Source: Candidatus Muiribacterium halophilum (GTDB lineage Bacteria > Muiribacteriota > Muiribacteriia > Muiribacteriales > Muiribacteriaceae). From it: a DNA stretch of 39,288 nt. Shown one piece after another: positions 28,081 through 35,478 of the stretch (its first letter is position 1; each line of letters opens with the position of its first letter). The position numbers and the translations under genes were made by a program. The DNA lies in the NCBI GenBank assembly GCA_023228995.1, contig JALOAD010000031.1:1-39288 (forward strand), written 5' to 3'. The notes under the pieces were generated by a model. It worked only from the letters and a program-made list of their open reading frames with translations. It was not told where the DNA came from and made no database searches.

Positions 28081-29467
28081 AAGTGGATATAATACTTATA
28101 ATAATATAAGTTTTAAAAATGGTAGATATTATCATGGTATTGGTATTTTATCTGCTGTAATTAAAAAAATGGGTTGTATAACTTCTCTTCATCATATTTT
28201 AAATGAATTTAATGCTGAAAAGCTTAATAAGAAAATAATTGATTTTAATCCTGATTTAATTTGTACTTCATCTACAACTCATATGATGATGGATGTATTA
28301 AAAATCGGTATTTTTCTTGATGAATATTATAAAAATATTCCATCTATTATTGGTGGTATAATTGTTTCTATGGATAATGAACTTATTCATAATATAAGAG
28401 GGTTTCATGCTGCTGTAATTGGCGATGGTGAAATTGCTTTAGGTGAAATTGTTGAGAGAATGTCTGAGGGTTTGAAATTAAATGAACTTTTTTCTGGCAT
28501 TTCAAATATAATTATTAAAAACATTAGTAATGCGAGTATTAAAGTTAAATGTATGGATATTAACACTATTCCATTTGGTGATAGAGATATTTTTAAATTT
28601 GAAAATCTTGATGATTATAGTTGGTTTAAAAGACTTCCTATGATGAGTTCAAGAGGTTGTCCTTTTAATTGTCTGTTTTGTGCAAATAGTGTTTTATCAA
28701 AGTATTATGACAAAAATTCTTATGTGAGATTTAGAAGTGCTGATAATATTTGTTGTGAAATTGAAGAAAATTTAAAAAAATATCCTTATATTAATCATAT
28801 TCAGTTTCAAAGTGATATTTTTTTTAAAGATATTAATTGGCTTAAAGAGTTTAAAACAGAGTATAAAGAAAGGATAAATCTGCCATTTCATTGTCTTTTG
28901 CGTATTGAACAGGTTAATGAAGAAGTTATAAGTTTACTTAAAGATTCAGGTTGTGAACTTATTCTTATGGGTGTTGAAACTGGTGATGAAATTTTAAGAA
29001 AAAAAGCTGGTAAAAATTTCAAACAGAATAGTATATTACAAGCTTTTAATTTAATTAAAAAATATAATATTAAAACAGGTAGCTTTAATATTATGGGTCT
29101 TCCTAATGAAACTGTTTCTGGTTTAATAAAACTTTTTAAGATTAATGCCCAAATTTCTCCAGATTTGGCCCAGATATCTATTTATTATCCATATAAAAAT
29201 ACTCCATTTTATAAAGAAGTTGAAAAATTTTTAATTGATAAAAATCAAGTTTACAAAACTTATTTTGAAAAATCTCTTTTAGAAGAAAAATATCTTGTTA
29301 ATGGTTTTTATTATTATTATAACAATTTTTTATCATTTGTTACTCTTTATAAAAACACAAATGGTTTTTTTAAAAGAAAAATCTTAGATTTTAGGGTTAA
29401 ACATAGGTTGATTTCAGAAGGAAAACTTAAAAATGTTAAAAATAGTACTTTTAGGATAATTTTTTGA
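28046..29467 (+). CDS. B12-binding-type radical SAM protein
   Basis: 473 residues. The N-terminal ~140 form a Rossmann-like region of the cobalamin-binding type found in class B radical SAM proteins (start KVLFIYPE; GIGILSAVIKKMG; SIIGG; VIGDGEIALGEIV). The radical SAM triad is Cys205, Cys209, Cys212 (SRGCPFNCLFCAN). It is followed by LILMGVETGDEILRKKAGK and NIMGLPNET, typical of this family. Such enzymes perform methyl transfers or carbon-centred rearrangements on unactivated positions. The start overlaps the ligase gene by 35 bases, and GGAG lies about 14 bases upstream. It is the last of four overlapping genes. Confidence 0.8.
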   Translation: MKKIKVLFIYPESGYNTYNNISFKNGRYYHGIGILSAVIKKMGCITSLHHILNEFNAEKLNKKIIDFNPDLICTSSTTHMMMDVLKIGIFLDEYYKNIPSIIGGIIVSMDNELIHNIRGFHAAVIGDGEIALGEIVERMSEGLKLNELFSGISNIIIKNISNASIKVKCMDINTIPFGDRDIFKFENLDDYSWFKRLPMMSSRGCPFNCLFCANSVLSKYYDKNSYVRFRSADNICCEIEENLKKYPYINHIQFQSDIFFKDINWLKEFKTEYKERINLPFHCLLRIEQVNEEVISLLKDSGCELILMGVETGDEILRKKAGKNFKQNSILQAFNLIKKYNIKTGSFNIMGLPNETVSGLIKLFKINAQISPDLAQISIYYPYKNTPFYKEVEKFLIDKNQVYKTYFEKSLLEEKYLVNGFYYYYNNFLSFVTLYKNTNGFFKRKILDFRVKHRLISEGKLKNVKNSTFRIIF

Positions 29468-29524
29468 TTGATTAATAAAATAATTTGATTTAAAATAAAT
29501 AGTAATAAAAATTGAAGGTAAATT

Positions 29525-29869
29525 ATGAATATTGAAATATCAAAATACTCAAATATATGTGTTGTTAAAGTTATTGGTAATATTAAATATGATGATATAG
29601 ATGATTTTGATTCTTCAATTAATCAGGAAATAAAAAAAGGGACAAGAGATTTTATTTTTGATATGAAAGAGCTTCCATATATTAACAGTGCGGTAATTGG
29701 TGAGTTTGTAAGGCTTATAAGAGAAATACATGATTTGCATGGCAAGGTGTTTTTTTGTGGAGTAAGACCATATTTGCAAAATATTCTTGAAATTACAGGT
29801 CTTGTAAATTTATTTCAGATTTTTCCTGATTTACCAAGAGCATTAGAGTATATACAGCTTAATAAATAG
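29525..29869 (+). CDS. STAS-domain anti-anti-sigma factor-like protein
   Basis: 114 residues covering a single STAS domain of SpoIIAA/RsbV type. The phosphorylation loop reads PYINSAVIGEF. Ser55 aligns with the phosphoserine of SpoIIAA, while the usual DSSG is changed to NSAV. In partner switching, the unphosphorylated form binds an anti-sigma kinase and a SpoIIE-type phosphatase restores that form. A matching phosphatase lies at 31259, but no kinase is in the window. GAAGG precedes the ATG. It sits 57 bases after the radical SAM module with no obvious terminator between. Confidence 0.8.
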   Translation: MNIEISKYSNICVVKVIGNIKYDDIDDFDSSINQEIKKGTRDFIFDMKELPYINSAVIGEFVRLIREIHDLHGKVFFCGVRPYLQNILEITGLVNLFQIFPDLPRALEYIQLNK

Positions 29870-30026
29870 AAGAAACTCCGAGAAAGACTGATAAAGACCG
29901 GGATATGGGGTTTGGGAAAGACTTTGAATAAGGTAATCCTATAATTTTTTTAATTGAATCCTCTGAATAATTATACTAAATTTTTGATTATTTTTTTTTT
30001 GTTATTGTAATGAAAAAAATAAAAAC

Positions 30027-30058
30027 AGATCCCGGCTCAGAATCATGCCGGGATGACA
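30027..30058 (+). repeat. REP-like palindromic repeat, copy 1
   Basis: 32-base unit with stem CCCGGC / GCCGGG (30031-30036 with 30047-30052), flanked by GAT and ATG/GAC. It is far richer in GC than its surroundings and identical to copy 2. The form recalls dispersed REP-type palindromes of many bacterial genomes. Confidence 0.8.
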
Positions 30059-30071
30059 GAGTTAATGAAAC

Positions 30072-30098
30072 AATTAATAATTAATAATTAATAATTAA
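30072..30098. repeat. 7-base tandem repeat (AATTAAT, about 3.8 units)
   Basis: Three full copies of AATTAAT followed by AATTAA, directly after REP-like copy 1. Confidence 0.7.
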
Positions 30099-30160
30099 AA
30101 ATTGATAATATAAAGCAAGGAGAAATTTTTTGAATAATGAAATCAAAGAAAATTAATTAA

Positions 30161-30285
30161 GAGGAACTATGGAGACTGTTACGAAGTATGCAATATACGG
30201 ATGTATTGCAAAGGCGAACATCGTAAGAGGGAATTTTACATGGAAGTTAAATTTCATGTGGTCCGATAAATTAATATTTCTTTGA
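30161..30285 (+). other. Possible small structured RNA or 38-codon reading frame between the repeats
   Basis: Nested pairing is visible: TTACGA (30179-30184) with TCGTAA (30221-30226) encloses TGCAATA (30189-30195) with TATTGCA (30204-30210). A third hairpin pairs 30238-30245 with 30252-30259. The same stretch reads as an open frame from ATG 30169 to TGA 30285 (METVTKYAIYGCIAKANIVR and on), after GAGGA at 30161-30165, which is rather close. Codons are richer in GC than in neighbouring genes. I cannot decide between RNA, peptide and repeat debris. Confidence 0.3.
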
Positions 30286-30315
30286 TGAAATAATAGGTAA
30301 TTATAAAGCTAAAGA

Positions 30316-30347
30316 AGATCCCGGCTCAGAATCATGCCGGGATGACA
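30316..30347 (+). repeat. REP-like palindromic repeat, copy 2
   Basis: Identical over 32 bases to the unit at 30027-30058, in the same orientation, 289 bases downstream. Confidence 0.8.
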
Positions 30348-30415
30348 TTATATTAATTTTTGTTTATTTAATCAGAAGACTCAATTAAGAATATGTTTCT
30401 ACTTATTAAGTTAGC

Positions 30416-30712
30416 ATGGTATTTAACATTTTTATAATCAAAAATGTAGTTTTTACCGATAATTTGTTTATGAGAGAAAGTCTGTTTATAAAAGAAGAAA
30501 TTCAAAAACTTAATAAAACTATTTCTTTATTAGAAGAAAAAGTTTTAATGCTTGAAAAAGAAAACTTAATTTTAAAAAATAGAACCTTTAACAATAGAGA
30601 AAATTTATTTGTAAGGTTTTTTAATAAAATATTTAACAGAAAATCAAAAGTCAATTATAACAATCAAGAAAAAACAAATGTTATACATGAAAACCTTAGA
30701 AAATTTGGTTGA
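30416..30712 (+). CDS. Hypothetical small coiled-coil protein
   Basis: Up to 98 residues. The first ~18 codons look less protein-like, so the start may be the ATG at 30470 (80 residues: MRESLFIKEEIQKLNK and on). Residues after that form a clear coiled coil (heptad leucines in KTISLLEEKVLMLEKENLIL), then a basic, Asn-rich tail. Neither start has a good ribosome site, so the gene is uncertain. The promoter of the next gene overlaps its last codons. Confidence 0.4.
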   Translation: MVFNIFIIKNVVFTDNLFMRESLFIKEEIQKLNKTISLLEEKVLMLEKENLILKNRTFNNRENLFVRFFNKIFNRKSKVNYNNQEKTNVIHENLRKFG

Positions 30713-30715
30713 GTT

Positions 30716-30744
30716 TTGCTAAAAAATTCAATTCCTGTTATAAT
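30716..30744 (+). promoter_or_regulatory. Sigma-70-type promoter for the PTS IIA/phosphatase genes
   Basis: TTGCTA (30716-30721), 17-base spacer, TATAAT (30739-30744). An AGGAGGA ribosome site follows at 30784-30790. Confidence 0.7.
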
Positions 30745-30794
30745 AACTTTCCAAAGGATTAAATGATAACCTTTTAATTGTTCAGGAGGATAGA

Positions 30795-31253
30795 ATGGGA
30801 CTTTCAGCAGTGTTGAATGACAAAGTTATAATAATGGATCTTAAATCAAAGACTAAACCTGAAATTATAAATGAGTTAGTAGAAGTTCTATATACTAGTG
30901 GTAAGATTAAAAACAAAGAATTGTTTGTTAAATCAGTGCTTGACCGTGAAAAACTTGGAAGTACAGGTATTGGAAAAGGTATTGCTATTCCTCACGGAAA
31001 AGTGGAAGGTATTGAAGGTGTTGTTGTTGCAATGGGATTATCAAAAAAAGGTATTGAGTTTGATGCTCTTGATGATAAACCAGTTCATTCGGTATTTCTT
31101 ATTGCTGCAAATCCAGATAATTCTTCTCATTATCTTAAAACACTTGCAAAATTATCAAGAATTGTAAGGTTTCCTGATTTTAGAACAAAATTAATGGATG
31201 CTACAAAACCATCAGAAGTAATTGATGTTATTTTGAATTTTGAGGAAAATTAA
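30795..31253 (+). CDS. PTS fructose/nitrogen-type EIIA domain protein
   Basis: 152 residues forming a single EIIA-fructose/Ntr domain. The phospho-accepting histidine is His67 in GKGIAIPHGKVEG, and STGIG precedes it as usual. No EIIB, EIIC or HPr gene is visible, so a regulatory (PtsN-like) role is more likely than sugar uptake. The start is backed by AGGAGGA. The next gene, a SpoIIE-type phosphatase, begins five bases after its stop, so the two are co-transcribed. Confidence 0.85.
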   Translation: MGLSAVLNDKVIIMDLKSKTKPEIINELVEVLYTSGKIKNKELFVKSVLDREKLGSTGIGKGIAIPHGKVEGIEGVVVAMGLSKKGIEFDALDDKPVHSVFLIAANPDNSSHYLKTLAKLSRIVRFPDFRTKLMDATKPSEVIDVILNFEEN

Positions 31254-31258
31254 CAGTC

Positions 31259-33475
31259 ATGTCAAAAGTCTTCATTGATTCTGAAGATTTTTTATTAAAA
31301 GATAAAATTTCAACCCTCTTATTGAAAGAGGGTTTTGATATATGTAAGAAGTTTGATAATAATATTGATTATTATATAGTGGATTTTAATTCATCAAAGT
31401 ATCTTTCTTTAATACCAGTTGAAAGAATAATGGTTATAATCGCTGATATTGAAGATAAAAATAAATTATCTGATTATTCTTCAAAACTTATTTTTTATAA
31501 ACCTCTGATTGAATTTGAATATAGTAAAATTGTAGATTTTATAACAGGTTTCAAAACAAATAAAACAGATATTTTATCAGCAGTTTACATTACTTCAAAG
31601 CAGCTTGAAAAAATTAATAATGATTTTAGAGAAAGAATAGATCAATTATCTGAAAATATTAGTAATTCTTACATTCTTGATTCTCAGTTTTTTCTTGATG
31701 AACTTATTAGAATAATAATTGATTATATTTCAGATTATGTTGGTGCTGAAAATGTTTCTGTGCTTTTTTTAGATAATAGAAAAAAACAGGATATTCTTTA
31801 TAATATTGAGATAAGAGAAGAAAAATTTTTTAAAAAAACATATCTTGTTGAAAGAGGAAATGTTACTCAGAGCATGATAAAACTCAATGAATCGGTTTTA
31901 GTTGATAATATTTTGGAAACTAAATTCAATGAGTTTATGAATAATTTGAAAATTTATAATACTAAAAGTTTTATAGCTGTTCCTGTTAAATTTAAAAAAA
32001 ATCCTGTTGCTATAATATATGTTACAGACAAGAAAAAAGGTAATTTTTCTGCAAAAGATCTTAAATCAGTTGAAACTATATCTAAATCTCTTGAAAGATT
32101 TTTTAATGAAAAAATACATAGATTCAAAGAACTTTTAAATGTTGGTATAAAAAAAGAAAAAAGCAGACTTGAAAACTCAGCTCTTGTGAGTGATCTTACT
32201 AGAACAATTACTTTGCTTAAAAAAACTCAAGAAGAGCTTAAAATAAAATCTAATGAACTTAATGTTTTATATAATATTAATAGTTTTGTAAAAAATACTA
32301 TTGTAATTGAAGAATTACTTAAAATGATTGTTGATACAATTATTTATTCTATGAAAGTCAAAAGAGCTTCTGTTCTTCTTATTTCTAACAGCACTGAAGA
32401 TATTCTTGTTTCAGGTGTAATTGGTAAAAAAGGTTCGAGAGTTGAAAATCTTAAAATAGAAAACAGAGGAAAAGTAAGCAGTAAAATTATAGAAAAAGGT
32501 AATTCAATTATAATCGCAGCTAATCAGTTTAATGATGATTATAAAGATAATTTTTGTAAAAATTATGAAACCACATCTTTTGTAGCTGTTCCGGTAAAAA
32601 TAAGAAATGAAGTTGTTGCTATAATTAATGTTACAGATAGAAATGATGGGAATGATTTTAATGATGATGATAAAAAAGTTCTTGAAATCCTTGCAAATCA
32701 GACTGCTGTGACTATTGATAATTTTCGTCTTTCTTCTCAGCTAATTGAAAAAGAAAAAATCACACATGAGTTAAATATTGCACGTGATATTCAAATGAAA
32801 CTTATACCTACTGAAAAATATCAGGATAAATACATTGAAGTTAATTTCAAATGTATACCTGCAAAAGAAGTTGGCGGAGATTATGTTGATCTTATTCATA
32901 TTGATGAAAACAATAAGGGGATTGTAATTGGAGATGTATCGGGAAAAGGTGTTCCTGCAGCACTTTTGATGGTAATGTTAAGAACTCTTTTAAGATCGTT
33001 TGCTTATAGAGAATTATCTCCTGCTATATTAATGGAAAAAGTTAATAATCTTATTATTGAAGATATTGATCCTAAAGTTTTTGCAACTCTTTTTTATGGA
33101 ATTTATGATGAAAAGAATAAAGTTTTAAGATTTTGCAATGCAGGTCATAATTATCCTATAATAGTTAGAAATGGTAAGATTATTAAAGAACTTGCTACAA
33201 ATGATGTTGTGCTTGGGTTTTTCCCGAATTATCAATATCATGAAGATTCTATAAGAGTTGAAAAAGATGATATAATTTATTTATATACAGATGGAGCTAT
33301 AGAAGCTCAAAATGAACATGGTAAAATTTTTTCTACAGAACAATTTTATGATATTATTTTAAATGATAAATACTCAGATAAATTTGAAAAAGTTATAGAA
33401 ACTATTAGAGAATACAGTGGAAAAGCAAGTTTTTCAGATGATCTTACATTATGTTCTATAAGGATATTGAAATGA
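31259..33475 (+). CDS. SpoIIE-type serine phosphatase with receiver-like and two GAF domains
   Basis: 738 residues, cytosolic. Residues 1-115 look like a divergent response-regulator receiver: acidic residues near 7-10, Asp42 at the end of the third strand (YYIVDF), YKP at 80-82. GAF domain about 140-290, coiled coil about 295-345, second GAF about 340-500. The PP2C/SpoIIE domain is about 505-738 with metal ligands in EVGGDYVDL, GDVSGKG, LYTDGAIE and DDLTL. It probably dephosphorylates a STAS protein such as the one at 29525, switching an anti-sigma pathway. There is no strong ribosome site (GAGG lies 13 bases upstream), suggesting coupling to the PTS gene. Its stop overlaps the next start (ATGA). 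Confidence 0.85.
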   Translation: MSKVFIDSEDFLLKDKISTLLLKEGFDICKKFDNNIDYYIVDFNSSKYLSLIPVERIMVIIADIEDKNKLSDYSSKLIFYKPLIEFEYSKIVDFITGFKTNKTDILSAVYITSKQLEKINNDFRERIDQLSENISNSYILDSQFFLDELIRIIIDYISDYVGAENVSVLFLDNRKKQDILYNIEIREEKFFKKTYLVERGNVTQSMIKLNESVLVDNILETKFNEFMNNLKIYNTKSFIAVPVKFKKNPVAIIYVTDKKKGNFSAKDLKSVETISKSLERFFNEKIHRFKELLNVGIKKEKSRLENSALVSDLTRTITLLKKTQEELKIKSNELNVLYNINSFVKNTIVIEELLKMIVDTIIYSMKVKRASVLLISNSTEDILVSGVIGKKGSRVENLKIENRGKVSSKIIEKGNSIIIAANQFNDDYKDNFCKNYETTSFVAVPVKIRNEVVAIINVTDRNDGNDFNDDDKKVLEILANQTAVTIDNFRLSSQLIEKEKITHELNIARDIQMKLIPTEKYQDKYIEVNFKCIPAKEVGGDYVDLIHIDENNKGIVIGDVSGKGVPAALLMVMLRTLLRSFAYRELSPAILMEKVNNLIIEDIDPKVFATLFYGIYDEKNKVLRFCNAGHNYPIIVRNGKIIKELATNDVVLGFFPNYQYHEDSIRVEKDDIIYLYTDGAIEAQNEHGKIFSTEQFYDIILNDKYSDKFEKVIETIREYSGKASFSDDLTLCSIRILK

Positions 33476-34176
33476 TTTTTTACAAACTGCATGCTTTGTC
33501 TAATGATTTTATATTTTTTTATAAAAATGACCAAAATAATGTTGATATCAAAGGTGTTTGTGATAGAAATACTGGTATTGGTGCTGATGGAGTAGTTTTT
33601 TTTGAAGATAAATCAGATATAATGGAAATTAGTCTTTATAATAAAGATGGAAGTTTGTCTAAAAATCCAGGTAATGCTTTTTTTTGTGCTGCAAAACTCT
33701 TAAGTGTTATTGATAAAGATAAAATCCATGGAAAAATAATTTCTGGTAAATTAATATTTGAATATAAAAAAAATAATTCAGGTATTAAAGCATTTTTTAA
33801 AGAAATGCCTAAAAAAACTTTAAAAGACGGGTATTTTGAAGTTATAATCGGGAATTTACATAAAGTATATATAAGAGATGAAATATCACATGATGAAATG
33901 CTTGAAATAGCCAAAAATTCAAAAGATTATAATATTGAATTTATAAAAAAAGAAGAAAATAGCTTTATAGTAAAAGTATTTGAAACTGGAGTTGGCTTTA
34001 CTTCTGGAGCATCATCCGCAGCTTTGGCTATTTTTAGTTGTATAGCTGAAGAATATATTGATAAAGAAGTTGATATTGTTTTTGATGGTGGTGTGGTGAA
34101 AGCTGTTTTGAAAAATAATATTATAAATCTTACATGTTTTCCTCATTTTGTTTTTAGTGGAAATATTGATAGGTGA
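33472..34176 (+). CDS. DapF (diaminopimelate epimerase)-like protein lacking both catalytic cysteines
   Basis: 234 residues from ATG 33472, chosen over 33451 because MIFYKLHALSNDF matches the DapF N-terminus, AGGA lies upstream, and ATGA overlap is the rule here. Family features: CDRNTGIGADGVVF (30-43) and NKDGS (57-61). The segment normally holding the first catalytic Cys (CGNG) reads NPGNAFFC, with Pro66 in its place. The second (ERGxGETxACGSGA) reads ETGVGFTSGASSAA, with Ala180 for the Cys. The protein is also shorter than the usual ~275 residues. Epimerase activity is therefore very unlikely. It may have a regulatory or binding role, or another reaction of the DapF/PhzF fold. Confidence 0.75.
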   Translation: MIFYKLHALSNDFIFFYKNDQNNVDIKGVCDRNTGIGADGVVFFEDKSDIMEISLYNKDGSLSKNPGNAFFCAAKLLSVIDKDKIHGKIISGKLIFEYKKNNSGIKAFFKEMPKKTLKDGYFEVIIGNLHKVYIRDEISHDEMLEIAKNSKDYNIEFIKKEENSFIVKVFETGVGFTSGASSAALAIFSCIAEEYIDKEVDIVFDGGVVKAVLKNNIINLTCFPHFVFSGNIDR

Positions 34177-34183
34177 TTGGTAT

Positions 34184-34211
34184 TTGACTTTATTTATATT
34201 TTGTGTAAAAT
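34184..34211 (+). promoter_or_regulatory. Promoter of the infC operon
   Basis: TTGACT (34184-34189), 16-base spacer, TAAAAT (34206-34211), about 140 bases upstream of infC. Confidence 0.65.
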
Positions 34212-34337
34212 AAAGTTCAAGTAGAAACTGCCTGTTTCTCACCTTGAAATCCTAATGAGATTCAATGGTAATATATAAAATTGTATATTTTTACATATAA
34301 AGCGGGCAGCTGATGCTCGCTTTTTTTATTATATTTC
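34212..34337 (+). promoter_or_regulatory. infC/L20-type 5' leader with attenuator
   Basis: The leader has a first hairpin (AGAAAC 34223-34228 with GTTTCT 34234-34239). Its loop side CTGCCT (34228-34233) can pair with GGGCAG (34304-34309), the left arm of the terminator at 34301-34321. Terminator and long-range pairing exclude each other, as expected for the L20-controlled leader known from Bacillus subtilis infC-rpmI-rplT. Placing it in that class is inference from pattern and context. Confidence 0.65.
34301..34327 (+). terminator. Intrinsic terminator/attenuator in the infC leader
   Basis: 8-bp stem (34301-34308 with 34314-34321, one G-U pair), 5-base loop, then seven T. It ends just before the infC ribosome site, so it must be a conditional terminator. 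Confidence 0.75.
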
Positions 34338-34350
34338 GGAGGTGAATTGT

Positions 34351-34872
34351 ATTAAAACTGTAAATTATCGAGTGAATGATAAGATTACTTCACCTGAAGT
34401 AAGACTTATTGGTAGTGATGGAACGCAACATGGTGTTGTTAGTATTGAAAAGGCTGTTGTGATAGCTGAAGATGAAGGGCTTGATCTTGTAGAGATTGCT
34501 CCTATGGCGAAACCGCCAGTATGCAAAATTATCGATTATTCAAAGTTTAAATATGAAATCGTTAAAAAGGCTAAGGATGCAAAGAAAAAGCAGAAAGTCG
34601 TTAATGTCAAAGAAATTAGATTGAGACCTAATATTGAAGAACATGATCTTGAAATAAAAATCAACAGAGCTAAAAAGTTTCTTGAGAAAGGTGATAAGGT
34701 TCGATTCAATTTAAGGTTTAAAGGTAGACAGAATGCTTACAAGGGTCAGGGAGTAGAACTACTTGATAAGATTGCAGGATTACTCGAGGATTCTGGAAAG
34801 ATTGATAAAAACATAAATGAGAATAAAAGACTTTATTTATTGGAAATTACACCAGTTAATGACAATAATTAA
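34351..34872 (+). CDS. infC: Translation initiation factor IF-3
   Basis: 173 residues starting at ATT (34351), the rare start typical of infC. GGAGG at 34338-34342 lies eight bases upstream, and the in-frame GTG at 34342 overlaps that site, so it cannot be the start. IF-3 binds the 30S subunit, checks the start codon and prevents early joining of 50S. Seen: N-terminal domain VNYRVNDKITSPEVRLIGSD, EDEGLDLVEIAP, a basic linker, then C-terminal DLEIKINRAKKFLEKGDKV. The AUU start allows autoregulation because IF-3 discriminates against it. First gene of the infC-rpmI-rplT operon. Confidence 0.95.
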   Translation: MKTVNYRVNDKITSPEVRLIGSDGTQHGVVSIEKAVVIAEDEGLDLVEIAPMAKPPVCKIIDYSKFKYEIVKKAKDAKKKQKVVNVKEIRLRPNIEEHDLEIKINRAKKFLEKGDKVRFNLRFKGRQNAYKGQGVELLDKIAGLLEDSGKIDKNINENKRLYLLEITPVNDNN

Positions 34873-34889
34873 AATAGGAGGAAATATAC

Positions 34890-35090
34890 ATGCCTAAATT
34901 AAAATCAAGAAGAGCTGCTTGTAAGAGATTTAAAGTGACTGGTTCAGGAAAAATCATGAGAATGAAAGAAGGTGCTAGTCATATTCTTACAAAAAAAGGT
35001 AAAAAGAGAAAAAGAAATTTAAGAAAAGCTGTTGTTGTAACTTCAAAGAGCGTTGAAAAAAACTTAAAGAGAATGTTACTTGCTGAATAA
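34890..35090 (+). CDS. rpmI: 50S ribosomal protein L35
   Basis: 66 residues, highly basic, standard L35 start ([20 protein letters not shown]) and length. It follows infC by 17 bases with a TAGGAGGA site, in the canonical infC-rpmI-rplT order. Confidence 0.95.
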   Translation: MPKLKSRRAACKRFKVTGSGKIMRMKEGASHILTKKGKKRKRNLRKAVVVTSKSVEKNLKRMLLAE

Positions 35091-35101
35091 GGAGGAGTAA
35101 A

Positions 35102-35452
35102 ATGCCAAGAGTTAAAAGAGCTATGATTTCAAGAAATAGAAAGAAAAAACTTTTCAAAAGAGCAAAAGGTTTTAGAATGGCAAGAAAAAACGTTCTAAAA
35201 GTTGCTCATGAAGCTGTAATGAAAGCTTTGAATTATGCTTATAGAGATAGAAGAGCTAAAAAAAGAGATTTTAGAAGACTTTGGATTACAAGAATAAACA
35301 CTGCTGCAAGAAATTCAGGAATGTCTTATTCAAAGTTGATTAATGGACTAAAAAAAGCTAATATAGATATTAACAGAAAAATGTTAGCTGATTTAGCAGT
35401 AAATGATCCTAAGACTTTTGAAAACATTGTTAATACAGCTAAGAACGCATAA
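35102..35452 (+). CDS. rplT: 50S ribosomal protein L20
   Basis: 116 residues with the family sequence [38 protein letters not shown] and [14 protein letters not shown] primary 23S-binding assembly protein that in other bacteria also represses this operon through the leader. Preceded by GGAGGAG; 11 bases after rpmI. Confidence 0.95.
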   Translation: MPRVKRAMISRNRKKKLFKRAKGFRMARKNVLKVAHEAVMKALNYAYRDRRAKKRDFRRLWITRINTAARNSGMSYSKLINGLKKANIDINRKMLADLAVNDPKTFENIVNTAKNA

Positions 35453-35478
35453 TTAAATTATTACCTAAGGGAGGTAAA

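Larger units (their letters stand above)
29870..30415. other. Repeat-rich intergenic region
   Basis: 546 bases without a convincing gene. It holds an AG-rich stretch (29870-29940), two identical 32-base GC-rich palindromes, a 7-base tandem repeat and a possibly structured or short coding segment (30161-30285). I see no clear terminator for the upstream STAS gene. Confidence 0.6.

Noticed and set aside
24119-29467. Lasso-peptide biosynthesis cluster
   Set aside because: The ligase resembles lasso cyclases, but no leader-peptidase, recognition element or precursor gene is visible, and two radical SAM enzymes are not part of that pathway.
29870-30415. tRNA, SRP RNA, tmRNA or group II intron in the gap
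   Set aside because: No cloverleaf, no conserved SRP or tmRNA core, and no intron domain V could be recognised; only small hairpins and repeats are seen.
33451-33471. ATG 33451 as start of the DapF-like gene
   Set aside because: The DapF N-terminal motif begins at ATG 33472, which also gives the usual ATGA overlap and AGGA spacing.
34342-34350. GTG at 34342 as the start of infC
   Set aside because: It overlaps the GGAGG ribosome site. The ATT at 34351 has correct spacing and fits the known infC start and N-terminus.
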